The notes: generated from the sequence alone by a model not told the origin. A stretch of DNA of 64,000 bases from Methylobacterium hispanicum (GCF_022179285.1 NZ_BPQO01000011.1:62001-126000), one strand, 5' to 3'. Positions 34,832 through 44,737 are shown, counted from the stretch's first letter. Numbers and translations: made by a program.

Positions 34832-35527
34832 TCAGGCGACCCTCGCCTCGAGGGCGGGATTGCGGACCACGTAGCCGCGCCCCCAGACCGTCTCGATCCA
34901 GTTCTGGCCGCCGGAGGCGTTGGCGAGCTTCTTGCGCAGCTTGCAGATGAAGACGTCGATGATCTTCAGCTCGGGCTCGTCCATGCCCCCGTAGAGGTGG
35001 TTGAGGAACATCTCCTTGGTCAGCGTCGTGCCCTGGCGGAGCATCAGGAGTTCCAGCATCTGGTACTCCTTGCCCGTCACGTGCACCCTGTTCCCGGAGA
35101 CCTCCACGGTCTTGGCATCCAGGTTGACGCTCAGGTCGCCCACCGTGACGACGGACTGGGCATGCCCCTTCGAGCGCCGCACGATCGCGTTGATGCGGGC
35201 GACGAGCTCGTCCTTGTGGAACGGTTTCACGACGTAGTCGTCGGCGCCCTGCCCGAGGCCTTTGACCTTGTCCTCGATGCCGCCCATGCCGGAGAGGATG
35301 AGGACCGGCGTCTCGACCCTCGCGACGCGGATCCGCCGGAGCACGTCGTAGCCGGTCATGTCGGGCAGGCCGAGATCCAGCAGAATGATGTCGTAGTCGT
35401 AGAGCTTGGCGAGATCGACCCCTTCCTCGCCCGTGTCGGTGGTGTAGGGGACGATCGACTCCGACCGGAGCATGAGTTCGATGCTTTGGGCGACGTTCGG
35501 GTCGTCCTCGATCAGAAGCGCCCGCAT
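34832..35527 (-). CDS. CtrA-like response regulator (paralogue of the cell-cycle master regulator)
   Basis: The 231-residue protein is close to CtrA throughout. The receiver domain has [17 protein letters not shown], the phospho-acceptor in [36 protein letters not shown] and [12 protein letters not shown]. The winged-helix domain has [28 protein letters not shown] and [12 protein letters not shown]. Canonical CtrA is essential and normally lies in the core chromosome; several residues differ here from the usual CtrA, and the surrounding genes are accessory, so I take it as a second copy. It could bind CtrA sites and alter the host cell cycle or gene transfer. Confidence 0.9.
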   Translation of the reverse strand: MRALLIEDDPNVAQSIELMLRSESIVPYTTDTGEEGVDLAKLYDYDIILLDLGLPDMTGYDVLRRIRVARVETPVLILSGMGGIEDKVKGLGQGADDYVVKPFHKDELVARINAIVRRSKGHAQSVVTVGDLSVNLDAKTVEVSGNRVHVTGKEYQMLELLMLRQGTTLTKEMFLNHLYGGMDEPELKIIDVFICKLRKKLANASGGQNWIETVWGRGYVVRNPALEARVA

Positions 35528-35631
35528 CCTCGTCTCCGGTGGTCGGCGTAGCGGACGTATGCACGTCCGAGTGACCACAGGGTAAAGCGGACCGGTTAAC
35601 CGTCGGTTGCCCGGCCGGGCCGCGGGATCGG

Positions 35632-37269
35632 CTACGGACGAAACCGCCGGCGGAGCGACGGCTTCGGCGGGCGGCCCGGTCCGGAGGCGGCGGGTGCCGG
35701 CATCGCCTTGGACTGCGGCGCGCGCGCGGACTTGATCTCGCCCGCGAGCGCGGCGGCGGCCCGTCGACGCGAGAGGACGAGATCCTCCGTTTCCCTGATC
35801 GAGTTCTTTCGGATCGACACGCCGTCGGCGGAGAGCCGGGAGAAGACGCGGCCGAGTTCCGTCGACGCGAGCAGGGGAGAGACCGTGCAGCGGATGTCGA
35901 TGGCGGTGCCCGAATGCGCGTCCGCGAGGCGGGGAAGATCCGTCGCGGTGGCATCCTCGACGGATCTGGCCAGAAGCGCCTCCACCGCGGCGCCCGTCTC
36001 GCCGGGGACGAGGTGGAGGCCGACGATCTCGACCGCGTAGGAGAACCGGCCCCGGCCCGCCACGAGCCTTCGTTCGACCACCGCCATTCCGGCCGGCGCC
36101 ACGAGGTGGGCCTCCAGCCCCCGTCCCACGATGTGGACCGTGCGGGCGAACAGGGGATCGGCCCGCAGGGTGACCGCGCCGGCGAGATCGGGCCTGCCGC
36201 ACAGGCAGAGCAGATCGGCCGCGGCGTCCTCCTCGACCGTCACGCGATGCCATTCGGTTCGGGGGACCCGCTCGCCGTCGACGAGCTTGTGCCAGCCCGG
36301 CTCGTCGGCGGCACCGAGCGCGTCCTCGTCCGGCGCGGGCCAGAAGAGGTCGGCGGTCGAGGAGATCAACCCGAAGGGACTGGCGGGCAGGTCCTCGCGA
36401 GCCAGCATCTCGCGCCCGAACTTCCCGAGGTCGGCTCCCGACAGCACCGTGGCCTGCACGATGCACAGGGCGATCTCCTCGATCATCCTGGCCACGACCG
36501 CCGCACGCCCACGATGGTCGAGGTCCGCCGAGAGCGCGGCGGCCGCGGAGCGCAGCGCTTCGGGCGAGGCGGCGGTCTCGGCGGAGAAGAGCGTCTTCAC
36601 CGCTCCCAGAGCGCCCTCCGGACCGTCGTCGGGGGCCGCCCTGAGGGCCTGCAGCGAGAGCAGGACGACCGTCAGTGCGGGCCACGCCGGATGGCGGGGC
36701 CTGGAGAACAACCCGTGCAGGACGCGACGCAGTTCGGGCAAGGCCGCCGCGACCAGGGCGACTTGCTCGGGCGTGCCGGCGGCCGCGATGGCGCCCCTGG
36801 CCATGTCGACCCCCATGTCGGACAGGAGCGCGGGCGACATCGAGACTTCGTCGACGAGGGCGCGACCGAGTTCCGCGAAGCCCCCTTCCCGCGCCAGTGC
36901 GACGAGATCCCCGGCATGTCCGGGGCGGAGCGGCATCCAGCCGCGCGAGATGCCGAACGCGGCAGCCACGTCGTCCTCCGACGGGGCCGGTCGGCTGCCC
37001 AGGACGGCTCCCAGACGCAGGGACACCGCCATCGCCTTGGATGGATCGCAGGGAAGGGAATAGCACTTCGAGACCGCCTCCGCGGCGGCCTGGACGTTCC
37101 AGGTCCCCGGGTTGGCCTCCCAATCCTCGCGGCCGAACCCGGCGGCGAAGACCCTGTCGATCCTGGACTTCATCGGGGCCATGCCGAGGACGGCGGCCGC
37201 CGCTTCGCGCAGCGCGGTCTCCGCTCCCTCGCGGGACGGACCCGTCTGGATGCTGGTCGAGGTCTCCAC
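35632..37269 (-). CDS. Large hypothetical protein
   Basis: The protein (about 545 residues from GTG 37269) is rich in alanine-leucine helices in its first 300 residues ([39 protein letters not shown]). A strand-rich part follows, with [21 protein letters not shown] and [23 protein letters not shown] segments, and then a basic, proline-rich tail. I do not recognise a family. No signal peptide or membrane segment is evident. The start is uncertain because the frame is open upstream. It is followed on the same strand by the ctrA-like gene. Confidence 0.55.
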   Translation of the reverse strand: METSTSIQTGPSREGAETALREAAAAVLGMAPMKSRIDRVFAAGFGREDWEANPGTWNVQAAAEAVSKCYSLPCDPSKAMAVSLRLGAVLGSRPAPSEDDVAAAFGISRGWMPLRPGHAGDLVALAREGGFAELGRALVDEVSMSPALLSDMGVDMARGAIAAAGTPEQVALVAAALPELRRVLHGLFSRPRHPAWPALTVVLLSLQALRAAPDDGPEGALGAVKTLFSAETAASPEALRSAAAALSADLDHRGRAAVVARMIEEIALCIVQATVLSGADLGKFGREMLAREDLPASPFGLISSTADLFWPAPDEDALGAADEPGWHKLVDGERVPRTEWHRVTVEEDAAADLLCLCGRPDLAGAVTLRADPLFARTVHIVGRGLEAHLVAPAGMAVVERRLVAGRGRFSYAVEIVGLHLVPGETGAAVEALLARSVEDATATDLPRLADAHSGTAIDIRCTVSPLLASTELGRVFSRLSADGVSIRKNSIRETEDLVLSRRRAAAALAGEIKSARAPQSKAMPAPAASGPGRPPKPSLRRRFRP

Positions 37270-37447
37270 TGGGGCTCCCGCTTCGGCCTGCGGGTAGGGG
37301 GGGCGGAGGGGGATCCTCCGACCGGACCGCCGGATCGTCCCCGTCGCGACGGGAGGCTCGGCGCTGTATCTCCGCAGAGCCGGGAAGTTGTTCGTGACGC
37401 CCGTCCAAGTCAAGCGGCGAGGAGCTCCTACCGCGGAAGGGCGGGGG

Positions 37448-39112
37448 TCAACGGTTGGCCGCCCGCACGTACGCCTCGACCGCCGCGAAATGCGGGAGGA
37501 CGGCGAAGAGATGCTTGACCGGATAGATCGCGGCCTCCGCGCGGATCGGTCCGGATACTGCCGCGATGGGAAGCCACGGCATCGCCCGTGCCGCATCGGC
37601 GTCGACGGCACCCACGAAGGACGACGAGGTCAACCGGCTGGTGGACGGCGACAGGGCCAGGAGAGCGGCGAAGACCGCGGCCATGGAAAGCCCGATCCGC
37701 AGATGCCGGCCGCGCCGCGAGCGTCCCGCGTTCCCCGGCAGCCGCTGCGCGCGCAGGATCAGGGCGTAGTTCGAAAATTTGAAGACGTGGACCAGGATGC
37801 CGAGGAGCGAGAGGAAAAGAGCGACCGGAGGAACCAGGGAAGCCCGGAAGACGTCGCGTCCCAGGGATCCGTTCGTCCGCCCGTCGGCGAACGAGGCGGG
37901 ATCGCCCACGTAGGCGGCCGAGAGCTTGCGCTGCACGGACTCCGACACCGGACGGTAGACGTTCTTCTCGAATGCGGCGCCCCGAGCGTCGACGGGCAGC
38001 ATGGGCGTCGAGGCGTCGAGACCGAGAAGCGACTTCATCTTCGCCTGCACGGGCCCCTGGGACGCGAACCGCTCGAACGTGTCGATGTCGCGCGGCAGCG
38101 CGCCCTCCGTCCCGAGGGCATCCCGCACCTTGGCGTCGAAGGCGGCCTCGGCGGGCGCGACGGCCTCGCCGAGGACCGCGCGCTTGAAATCGCCTTCGGA
38201 GCGCGGATCCTGATCGTCGCCGAGCTTCAGGCCCTTGTAGGCGAGCTTGGCCCGCAGGTTGCGGACTTCCGAGGGCGTGAAGCGCATCGTCTGCTCGGAG
38301 ACCTTCAGCATGAACTCGCGCCACTCGTTCCAGCGTGCGTCCGCCTGCCTCTCTGCCGGCCCCAGCGCCGCCGTGCGGGCGGCGAGGCCGTCCCGATAGG
38401 CGCCGTACGCCTTGCGCAGTTCGACGAGGGCGGGCTCGAACTCCCTCTCCCGGAACCGAGCGGGACCGCCCAGCCGCTCCTCGACGTCGCGCCGCAGGAG
38501 TTCGCGAAAGCCCGGAGCCACGGATGCGAGCGCGTGGGGCGCCGCGATGCCGACGAGCGGAGCGGCGGCGGCGAACGCCTTCCACTCGGGACGCGCCAGG
38601 GAATCGGCCTCCAGGACCAAGCCGTCGATCCGCGGCTTGGCCGAGAACAGCTCCGTACGCAGGAGCTGCGCGTTGGCGGCGCGCTGCCGGGCGCTCGGCG
38701 AGGAAGCGGCGACGACGCCCTCGACGGCATGCCAGACGGCTTGGTGCGCCACGGGAACGACGAGGACGGCCGTCGCGACCAGAGCGAGGACGGTCCGACG
38801 CAGATCCGCCAGACCAGCGACGTAGCGGTCGAACAACCACCCCCAGACTACGATGAGGACCGCGAGTGCGGTGAAGATCCGGCCGGTCCATTCCAACCGG
38901 TCGACCTGCTCGCGGGTGGCGGCGGAGCCGACCACGTCGAGCACGAGGGAGCCGAAAGGAATCTCGAAGAGGAGGTAGAGGCCGGTGGCCGCCATCATCG
39001 CGAGGCAGGCGGTTCTCTGCCTCTCGACGGCTCCCCCGCGGGCTGCGGGCAGAACGGCGGCGGCTTGCGGGCCGAAGCCCCGGAGCTGGGGGGATGCGCT
39101 CAGGATCGTCAT
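37448..39112 (-). CDS. Membrane protein with long soluble middle part
   Basis: The 554-residue protein has membrane segments near the N-terminus (CLAMMAATGLYLLFEIPFGSL, ALAVLIVVWGWLF, VLALVATAVLVVPVA) and near the C-terminus (ASLVPPVALFLSLLGILVHV, IGLSMAAVFAALLAL). About 250 residues between them are charged and helical and probably lie in one compartment. No family is recognised. It might be a scaffold or a conjugation-type membrane protein, but nothing in the neighbourhood decides this. Confidence 0.6.
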   Translation of the reverse strand: MTILSASPQLRGFGPQAAAVLPAARGGAVERQRTACLAMMAATGLYLLFEIPFGSLVLDVVGSAATREQVDRLEWTGRIFTALAVLIVVWGWLFDRYVAGLADLRRTVLALVATAVLVVPVAHQAVWHAVEGVVAASSPSARQRAANAQLLRTELFSAKPRIDGLVLEADSLARPEWKAFAAAAPLVGIAAPHALASVAPGFRELLRRDVEERLGGPARFREREFEPALVELRKAYGAYRDGLAARTAALGPAERQADARWNEWREFMLKVSEQTMRFTPSEVRNLRAKLAYKGLKLGDDQDPRSEGDFKRAVLGEAVAPAEAAFDAKVRDALGTEGALPRDIDTFERFASQGPVQAKMKSLLGLDASTPMLPVDARGAAFEKNVYRPVSESVQRKLSAAYVGDPASFADGRTNGSLGRDVFRASLVPPVALFLSLLGILVHVFKFSNYALILRAQRLPGNAGRSRRGRHLRIGLSMAAVFAALLALSPSTSRLTSSSFVGAVDADAARAMPWLPIAAVSGPIRAEAAIYPVKHLFAVLPHFAAVEAYVRAANR

Positions 39113-39167
39113 GGCCCGATCCTACGGCGGCGCCTTTTTAGGTCGGGTGTCGGCGAAACCGAAAATT

Positions 39168-39401
39168 CTACGGTTCCAACACCGGTTTCAGACGTTCCCG
39201 CCCGCCCATCCGAACGAACGCCGACAGAAGGCCCTTGCGGGCGTTGTCGTTGACGGCCCGAAGCGGCGGGATGCGTCCACCGATCCGCACGACTCTGCGG
39301 ACGATCCTTCTCCGCCGCCGGCGGTCGGCGGCCCGCGAGCACGCGGCACCGATCAGCACGCCCCCGATCGCGGCCACGGGGAGAAGCATCTCGAAGATCA
39401 T
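39168..39401 (-). CDS. Small protein with N-terminal membrane segment
   Basis: The 77-residue protein (ATG 39401) starts MIFEMLLPVAAIGGVLIGAAC, a single membrane segment or signal anchor, followed by an arginine-rich stretch (AADRRRRRRIVRRVVRIGG). The Cys after ALIGAA suggests a possible lipoprotein, though the lipobox is not perfect. No family recognised. Confidence 0.45.
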   Translation of the reverse strand: MIFEMLLPVAAIGGVLIGAACSRAADRRRRRRIVRRVVRIGGRIPPLRAVNDNARKGLLSAFVRMGGRERLKPVLEP

Positions 39402-39555
39402 CGTCGTGTCCGGTTTTTGGGAGAAGCGACGCGGACCGAGGAGACCGCGCCGGTTCCTTCGCGGCAGGTGGTGCCCTGCATGGGCAGCGCGAACCCCGGC
39501 CGGTCCCGGCTCGGTGGGTGGCGCTCCGGCAGACGGGCCGCCATGCACCGAGCCG

Positions 39556-39954
39556 TCAGGCCGCCTGAGCGACGCGGCCTCCGTAGGAGAACGCGACCGC
39601 GCCGTCGGCCGCGGCGACGACGTCGCGTATCGCGGCGACGAGGTCCACGACGTCGATGCCGCCGCACACGAGCGGACCCTCGAACGGCTTGCCGCCGAGC
39701 GACCCGACCACGCCGCCGGCTCCGACGTGCAGGTCGACGACGAAGCGGCGGTTGTTGCGGTCGAAGACCGTGAAGTCGGCAGCGCCGTCGGCGTCGAGGC
39801 AGATGCGGGCGAAGTCGCCGTCCGCCAGCCGGACCCCGTAGAGACGCGATCCGTCGGCTGTGCCCTCGAGGCTCGGCCGAAGCGTCACTACGCCGGACGC
39901 GATCTCGCGCATCGCGGCGTGGAGGACGGCATGATCGATCGGGTTGACGATCAT
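39556..39954 (-). CDS. Hypothetical protein
   Basis: The 132-residue protein (ATG 39954) has a strand-rich layout: GVVTLRPSLEGTADGSRLYGV, FARICLDADGAADFTVFDRN, RFVVDLHVGAGGVVGSLGG and a final helix region. It does not match a family I know. The motif GAAGGAAC (minus strand, 39994-40001) lies about 40 bases upstream of its start. Confidence 0.5.
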   Translation of the reverse strand: MIVNPIDHAVLHAAMREIASGVVTLRPSLEGTADGSRLYGVRLADGDFARICLDADGAADFTVFDRNNRRFVVDLHVGAGGVVGSLGGKPFEGPLVCGGIDVVDLVAAIRDVVAAADGAVAFSYGGRVAQAA

Positions 39955-40064
39955 CGTGGGAAGTCTCCTGAGGGACGGGCGGTTGTCGGACCCGTTCCTT
40001 CGATCATGCCTTCGATCCCGGCATCTTGGAAGTGGCTTCGAAGGGGCGCGCCACGCCGCCGCGT

Positions 40065-40694
40065 TCACGGCGAGGGCGAAGGCGACGTGGCGTGCGCGAC
40101 GAGGCGGTTCCATTCGGGCTCATCCGTCTCCAGGCCCGCCCCGCCAGCGGCCAGCGCGTGGGAGACCTCGTCGAGAACGGCCTCGCGGGTGTCGTCGGAG
40201 AGGTCCGGCCAGTGGGCTATGACGAGATCGACCGTCGAGCCGACGACGTGCGTGCCCCGCCCGACCGCATGGCGGACGTTCGCGAGGACGAGGGCGTCCA
40301 GCTGGCCCGCGGCCGGAGCGGCGTCCTGGGCGAGCACGGCGGCCGCGATGTCCTTCACGATCTGCGCCCGCTCGGGCGTGCCCGCCGTCGCAAGCGCCGC
40401 GAGCAGATCCTTCTGCTCGGGCGACAGGGTCCCGGCTAGCCGTCGGGCGGCGTTCAGGACGAGGTCGTAGGTGAGTTGATCGCCGGCGGCGGCCAGGGGA
40501 TGCCGGAGCGGCCTGCGCTCGGCCGCGATCCTCTCGAGATCGGGCTCCCACGCACCGCCGAAGTCGTCTGTGACCTCGGCGTGGGCCGAGCCGTCGACGA
40601 CTTGGTCCATCACCATGTGGAGGGCTTGCTCCATGTTGGTGGCGATCGTGTCGCCGGTGAACTGGATGTGGAACTGCTTCTCGGGCGGCTGCAC
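40065..40694 (-). CDS. Hypothetical protein
   Basis: The 209-residue protein (GTG 40694 behind GAGGAG) begins KQFHIQFTGDTIATNMEQAL and has a helical C-terminal half (LSPEQKDLLAALATAGTPER, AQIVKDIAAAVLAQD). No family recognised. It lies 12 bases after the stop of the next gene on the same strand, so both are probably cotranscribed. Confidence 0.55.
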   Translation of the reverse strand: MQPPEKQFHIQFTGDTIATNMEQALHMVMDQVVDGSAHAEVTDDFGGAWEPDLERIAAERRPLRHPLAAAGDQLTYDLVLNAARRLAGTLSPEQKDLLAALATAGTPERAQIVKDIAAAVLAQDAAPAAGQLDALVLANVRHAVGRGTHVVGSTVDLVIAHWPDLSDDTREAVLDEVSHALAAGGAGLETDEPEWNRLVAHATSPSPSP

Positions 40695-40706
40695 GATACG
40701 ATCTCC

Positions 40707-40994
40707 TCAGGCCGTGGGAGCGCCGTCGGACGGCGTGCTGCAGGTGTGGACGATGTCCCGGCGGACGGCCTCGACGTCGAAGAGGGCCTGCCCGAGCGCC
40801 TTGTCGACTTCGGTGACGTCGTCGTCGCCGAGTGCCGAGAGTTCCCGCCAGAGGAATTCGAACAGCCCGTCGCCCGTGCGGTGCTCCTCGACCGCCTTCG
40901 CGACCTCCGCCTCGTCGTCGGGGTCGAGGGGGAGGAGATCGACGTTCGGGTAGCTCTCGAGCAGCCGCTTCTGATACTTGTTGGCCTCGGCCAT
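40707..40994 (-). CDS. Small acidic hypothetical protein
   Basis: The 95-residue protein (ATG 40994) is acidic and helical: KYQKRLLESYPNVDLLPLDP, EAEVAKAVEEHRTGDGLFEF, LWRELSALGDDDVTEVDKAL. GAAGGAAC lies just upstream at 41003-41010 (minus strand) at ribosome-binding-site distance, one of the clearest examples of this motif used as a leader. Function unknown. Confidence 0.6.
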   Translation of the reverse strand: MAEANKYQKRLLESYPNVDLLPLDPDDEAEVAKAVEEHRTGDGLFEFLWRELSALGDDDVTEVDKALGQALFDVEAVRRDIVHTCSTPSDGAPTA

Positions 40995-41105
40995 CGACGT
41001 CCGTTCCTTCGGTTCGCGCCGTGCGCCGGCGGGAGCTGCGACGGGACGTTCGGGGACGCTTCCGCAAATGTCGAGGTCGGCGGAAGGGCGATGCGGGAGG
41101 CTGCC

Positions 41106-41936
41106 ATGGACGGTGAAGCGGGAGACGGAATGCGTGCCGCGACGGCCGCGGCGCTTCTGCGGCTCCATCGCGGTCTCGATGCCGAATGGCGTCGTCGGCG
41201 CATATCCGACGAGGCCTACCGGTTCGGCACGCGACGGGCACGGGATCTCTACCAGGCCGCCCGCAGCCCCGTGCGGGACGACGACGCGCTGCTGACGGAG
41301 ATCGGGCAGATCATGCCCGCCCTCCTTGCGCTGCCGCGGCCGCCTTCGCCGGAGCTTCCTCCGCTTCCCGCCGGGCAGGTGGCCGTGGGGGAAGTCGTCG
41401 CGCTGCTGCGGCGGATCTTGGCAGGTTCGGCCGAGCCCGCGATGGTCGCGCCGCCGCTCGCCTGGAAGCAGCTCTACCACTCCGTCGGCGAATTGCGCGC
41501 CGACGGCTGGCTCCTGCGGCTGTTCGTTCGCGACGGAGGACTGAGCTATTGCCAGGGGGTCGTAGCTCCGGACGGCCGCCGGGCGGAGCACGAGGAGATG
41601 GACGGGCGGGAAGGCGAGCCCGTCGGGCTTCTCGAAGACGACGAGCAGGAACGCCTATGCGCTCTCGTCGATCGGCTCGACGCGGATCCGGACGCCACGC
41701 GGGAGGCGCTGCGGGGTGCGCGGGCCGACACGCCCTTGGAGCGCGAGATGCTGCGCGCCCGCCTCTCGGCGTGGCTCGCCCTGATGGGCGCGTCGGCCGA
41801 GGGCGGCCGATGCCGGCCCGAAGAGCAACTCGAACGGCTCCGGACGGGCGACGCGCGTCGGCTCGGCGCGGTCGATCTCGAGTTCCTCTGGGAGGTCGAG
41901 GAAATCCTGGCCCGGACGCCTCCCGCCAAGCCGTAG
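41106..41936 (+). CDS. Hypothetical helical protein
   Basis: The 276-residue protein (ATG 41106) is rich in Ala, Leu, Arg and Glu with AATAAALLRLHRGLDAEWRR, VGEVVALLRRILAGS, QLYHSVGELRADGWLLRLFV and a long acidic helix region. It does not resemble a family known to me. It is divergent from the small acidic gene at 40994, and the space between holds the GAAGGAAC motif. Confidence 0.55.
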   Translation: MDGEAGDGMRAATAAALLRLHRGLDAEWRRRRISDEAYRFGTRRARDLYQAARSPVRDDDALLTEIGQIMPALLALPRPPSPELPPLPAGQVAVGEVVALLRRILAGSAEPAMVAPPLAWKQLYHSVGELRADGWLLRLFVRDGGLSYCQGVVAPDGRRAEHEEMDGREGEPVGLLEDDEQERLCALVDRLDADPDATREALRGARADTPLEREMLRARLSAWLALMGASAEGGRCRPEEQLERLRTGDARRLGAVDLEFLWEVEEILARTPPAKP

Positions 41937-42044
41937 CCGCCGGTTCGGCAGGCCGGGGTCGGCGTCGGTGCGAGGCTCGACGCGGGCTTGTCCAATGCGC
42001 CGCGATCCGTTCTCCTGCAGCAGCCCTCCCGAGCGACTGCCTCG

Positions 42045-42452
42045 ATGAAGATCATCACGGTTCCCGCCCCACCCGCGGCCGTCTTCGTCGACGAAGCCGT
42101 TCATCCCTGGCGAGGTCGGCTCTGGGCGCACCTCTTCTCGCCGGACTTGGAGGCTCTCCACGCGTTCGCGGACCGGTTGGGATTGCGACGCGACTGGTTC
42201 CAGCGCCCGCCGCGGGCGAGCTGGCCTCATTACGACGTCACGGCAGCCAAGAGAGCGCAGGCGATCAGGCTGGGGGCCCTGGCGGCCGACCGGCCGACTA
42301 CGCTTGAGGTGGCATGGCTCCTCCAAGGCGCCCTGACACCCGCCCGGGAGGCGCGTCTGGCGGCCTACAGGGCCTCGCCGCCATCGGTCTCCGCAGCGTC
42401 CGTGCCTGCCGCCGCCCCAGTCCCCGAACAGATCGGCTTTCCGGGGTTCTGA
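42045..42452 (+). CDS. DUF4031 domain protein
   Basis: The 135-residue protein matches the DUF4031 pattern: AVFVDEAVHPWRGRLWAHLF, DLEALHAFADRLGLRRDWFQ, and HYDVTAAKRAQAIRLGA. These proteins are about 90 residues plus a tail and have no known function; the pattern with conserved Asp and His suggests an enzyme or nucleotide-binding fold. The C-terminal 35 residues are Ala/Pro-rich. The ATG 42045 is chosen because the domain starts directly after it. Confidence 0.75.
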   Translation: MKIITVPAPPAAVFVDEAVHPWRGRLWAHLFSPDLEALHAFADRLGLRRDWFQRPPRASWPHYDVTAAKRAQAIRLGALAADRPTTLEVAWLLQGALTPAREARLAAYRASPPSVSAASVPAAAPVPEQIGFPGF

Positions 42453-42642
42453 AGGGGGAGCGAGCGTCGACGTGCCCCGTATCGGCCGCGGGGCGTGATT
42501 TTCAACCGGATTTCAACCGGAACTTGCATTCTTCGGGATGCCCTGGGGCGGGCGGGGTTGTGCGCGACTCAACGGGTGCTATCTCGGAGCCGCCCGACAG
42601 GAAGGCGCTGGTCGCCAACCGTTTCAGGAGAGGAACGAAGCA

Positions 42643-42957
42643 ATGGCCAAAACCGCAGCAGCCTCCAAGAAGGCGGAGACCCCGAAGGCAGCCAAGGCCG
42701 AGGCCGGCGCCAAGCCGAACGCCCTGCAGAAGCCTCTGAAGCCCTCGGCGGAACTCGGCGCCATCGTCGGCACCGATCCGTTGCCCCGCGGCGAGGTGGT
42801 CAGCAAAGTCTGGGACTACATCAAGAAGCACAACCTCCAGAACCCGGAGAACAAGCGCGAGATCGTCGCCGACGACAAGCTCAAGAAGGTCTTCGGCAAG
42901 GACAAGTGCACGATGTTCGAGATGAACAAGCATCTCGCAGCGCATCTTTCCGCCTGA
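42643..42957 (+). CDS. SWIB/MDM2 domain protein
   Basis: The 104-residue protein (ATG 42643 after GGAGAGGAACG) has a basic Lys/Ala-rich N-terminal tail (KTAAASKKAETPKAAKAE). A SWIB domain follows: LKPSAELGAIVGTDPLPRGE, VVSKVWDYIKKHNLQNPENK, REIVADDKLKKVFGKD, FEMNKHLAAHL. In eukaryotes the domain is part of chromatin remodelling complexes; in bacteria SWIB proteins occur in chlamydiae and some alphaproteobacteria, and the basic tail suggests DNA binding. It stands alone. Confidence 0.92.
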   Translation: MAKTAAASKKAETPKAAKAEAGAKPNALQKPLKPSAELGAIVGTDPLPRGEVVSKVWDYIKKHNLQNPENKREIVADDKLKKVFGKDKCTMFEMNKHLAAHLSA

Positions 42958-43598
42958 GAAGTGCAGCCCTCGGAGACGTGGCATCCGAGGACACCTTCCA
43001 TGAGGTAAGTCGAATCAGACGGGATCGAGCATGACGTGCAAGTTCGATCCCCCGGATGCGTTCGCCCGATCCAGGGGTCGCGAGACCGACAACTCGCCCC
43101 TGGTCCCCGTGGTCGGGACTTCCGTATGAGCCAACGGACAGCCGTCGAACTGGCGAGCATGCCGCAGATCTCAGGCGGGCGGACAGGGCGCCGGAACGGC
43201 CGGGCGCATCCACCTGGCCCCGTCTCTACGTCAGCATCGCATCCCGAACCGAGATCGCCCCGTTCCGCACCGCTCCGGCTCCTCGACCATCGGCACGTTT
43301 CGACTCGGCACGAGAGTACGTCGCACGAGGAACGGCCATGCTTGTGGTGGCGTCATCGGAGATCCCTGAAACCGCGGCCTTCGAGGTAGGAGGCTGGGCA
43401 GTATGGCTGCCTGGATGATCGGCGGGACGGGGGTACGTGGTAGTCACGAATGTCCTTTGAGAGGCTGCCATCATCCAATTACACCTCTTGCCCCAAGGTT
43501 CAGGTCTCAGGCTAAACCCGCAGATGGAACGTGCAGGGCGAATTTCCGAGTGGTAACACTCTTTGACTGGTGATTTAGATCGATAGAGGGAGTAGGCA
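42958..43598 (+). other. Gap without recognised genes
   Basis: Open frames here show no motifs. The right part (from about 43470) becomes AT-richer and leads into a gene of unusual base composition. No RNA gene or repeat was recognised. Confidence 0.5.
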
Positions 43599-44213
43599 TT
43601 GCCACTGGAAGCGGAGCCGGGCGGCGAAGTCGTTTTACCCCAGCAAGTGCGGGCGACATGGATCGCACTGAACGAAATACGACCGTTTGTGAGGCCTGCG
43701 CTGAAGGCTATTGATGATTTGAGGGAGAAAGGATTTCCCCCTGAGACAAAGGAAGAATTTCAGGCGCTGCACGCCGCAGTAAGTCGGCTCGACAATCGCC
43801 TGGAGATGAATGCTCTTTTGGAAGCGCCAGCGAGTCACCAAGTCATAGTTGCCGATTTTTCATTGCTGGAGTCGATAGCTGCGGCAACTAGATTGCCCTT
43901 TTTGGTAAAGATCGCTCTACGGAGGCATGAAACTAGGCAAAAAGCCAAACTCCAAAAAATGCTGGATCTTGAAGCCGCTGTGAAGACGCAAATGGCAGTC
44001 AATGCCGTAGACTTGGTGGTTCAGAAATCCAAATCGCTTGAAATAAAAGTTAGGCGTCATCCAAAATTCGATACGCCAACTTTCAAGTGCATTTCCGATA
44101 ACGTTAAATGCATGGATGGTTATGGCAGTAGATCAGCCATATACAAAGGTTTTTGCGCTTTGGCATTTGGCGCGTGCATTGCTAAGCAACTCATACCATT
44201 CACGAAGGGGTGA
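43599..44213 (+). CDS. Hypothetical protein of foreign base composition
   Basis: The 204-residue protein (TTG 43599) is encoded by DNA clearly richer in A and T than the rest of the window, with many AAA, GAA, TTT and ATT codons. It is helical in the first half (ALKAIDDLREKGFPPETKEE, FQALHAAVSRLDNRLEMNAL) and contains a basic middle (LRRHETRQKAKLQKMLDLE). ALVKI-type segments and a Cys-bearing end (GFCALAFGACIAKQLI) follow. No family recognised. The composition indicates recent transfer from a lower-GC donor. Confidence 0.6.
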   Translation: MPLEAEPGGEVVLPQQVRATWIALNEIRPFVRPALKAIDDLREKGFPPETKEEFQALHAAVSRLDNRLEMNALLEAPASHQVIVADFSLLESIAAATRLPFLVKIALRRHETRQKAKLQKMLDLEAAVKTQMAVNAVDLVVQKSKSLEIKVRRHPKFDTPTFKCISDNVKCMDGYGSRSAIYKGFCALAFGACIAKQLIPFTKG

Positions 44214-44361
44214 GCTTGATACATGCCGCGGCAATTCGGACGGTGAAATGACTGGGGTCCTATGATGCCCTCGCTAGACGACCGCGTCACATGTGCATTC
44301 TCCAGCCGACCAAGAAGCAGATCCGCAGTTTCGAAGCCCATCGCGCCCTGAAGCCGCGGGC

Positions 44362-44578
44362 GAGTTCCGCACCATGCCTGATGGTCACGGCTTGCAGGTG
44401 GCGATCGTCCCGATTCACGTCGCAGACCTGCGCGACGTGCCGTGTGGTGGGCGCGACAACCCGATGGAGCCAAGCTCCCTTCGTCTGCGTCAGCTGTGGC
44501 CGCACCGCACACGCCGTCATCAACGCGTCGGTCAACATCACGCGGCGGTGGAACACGCCGTTGCAGGAAGTGGAGGGT
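44362..44578 (+). pseudogene. IS200/IS605-type TnpB (OrfB) C-terminal remnant
   Basis: The zinc-ribbon end of TnpB is recognisable: FTSQTCATCRVVGATTRWSQ, then APFVCVSCG (two CxxC pairs), then AHAVINASVNITRRW, where the usual HADxNAAxNI has lost the catalytic Asp. The strand before it (GLQVAIVPIH) is in a different frame, so a frameshift separates the two parts. No full gene or TnpA is present. It is a dead fragment of a transposon-encoded RNA-guided nuclease. Confidence 0.6.
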
Positions 44579-44737
44579 TTGCATCGGCATACCCGCGGAG
44601 CGTCGACTGGACGAGGTCTTGCGATCTCCGAAGGTCCTCGTTGCTCACGGCAGGGAAGATGTTGAGAACCATCGAAGGAATGGACCGTTGACGCGCCGGC
44701 CTCCGGGTCCGATGCTGTCGGGATGAGGGATTCCCAG

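Noticed and set aside
34832..37408. An 858-residue fusion of CtrA with a long N-terminal part
   Set aside because: The upstream residues are a random reading of the region antisense or out of frame to the gene at 35632-37269; CtrA starts at 35527 with normal length.
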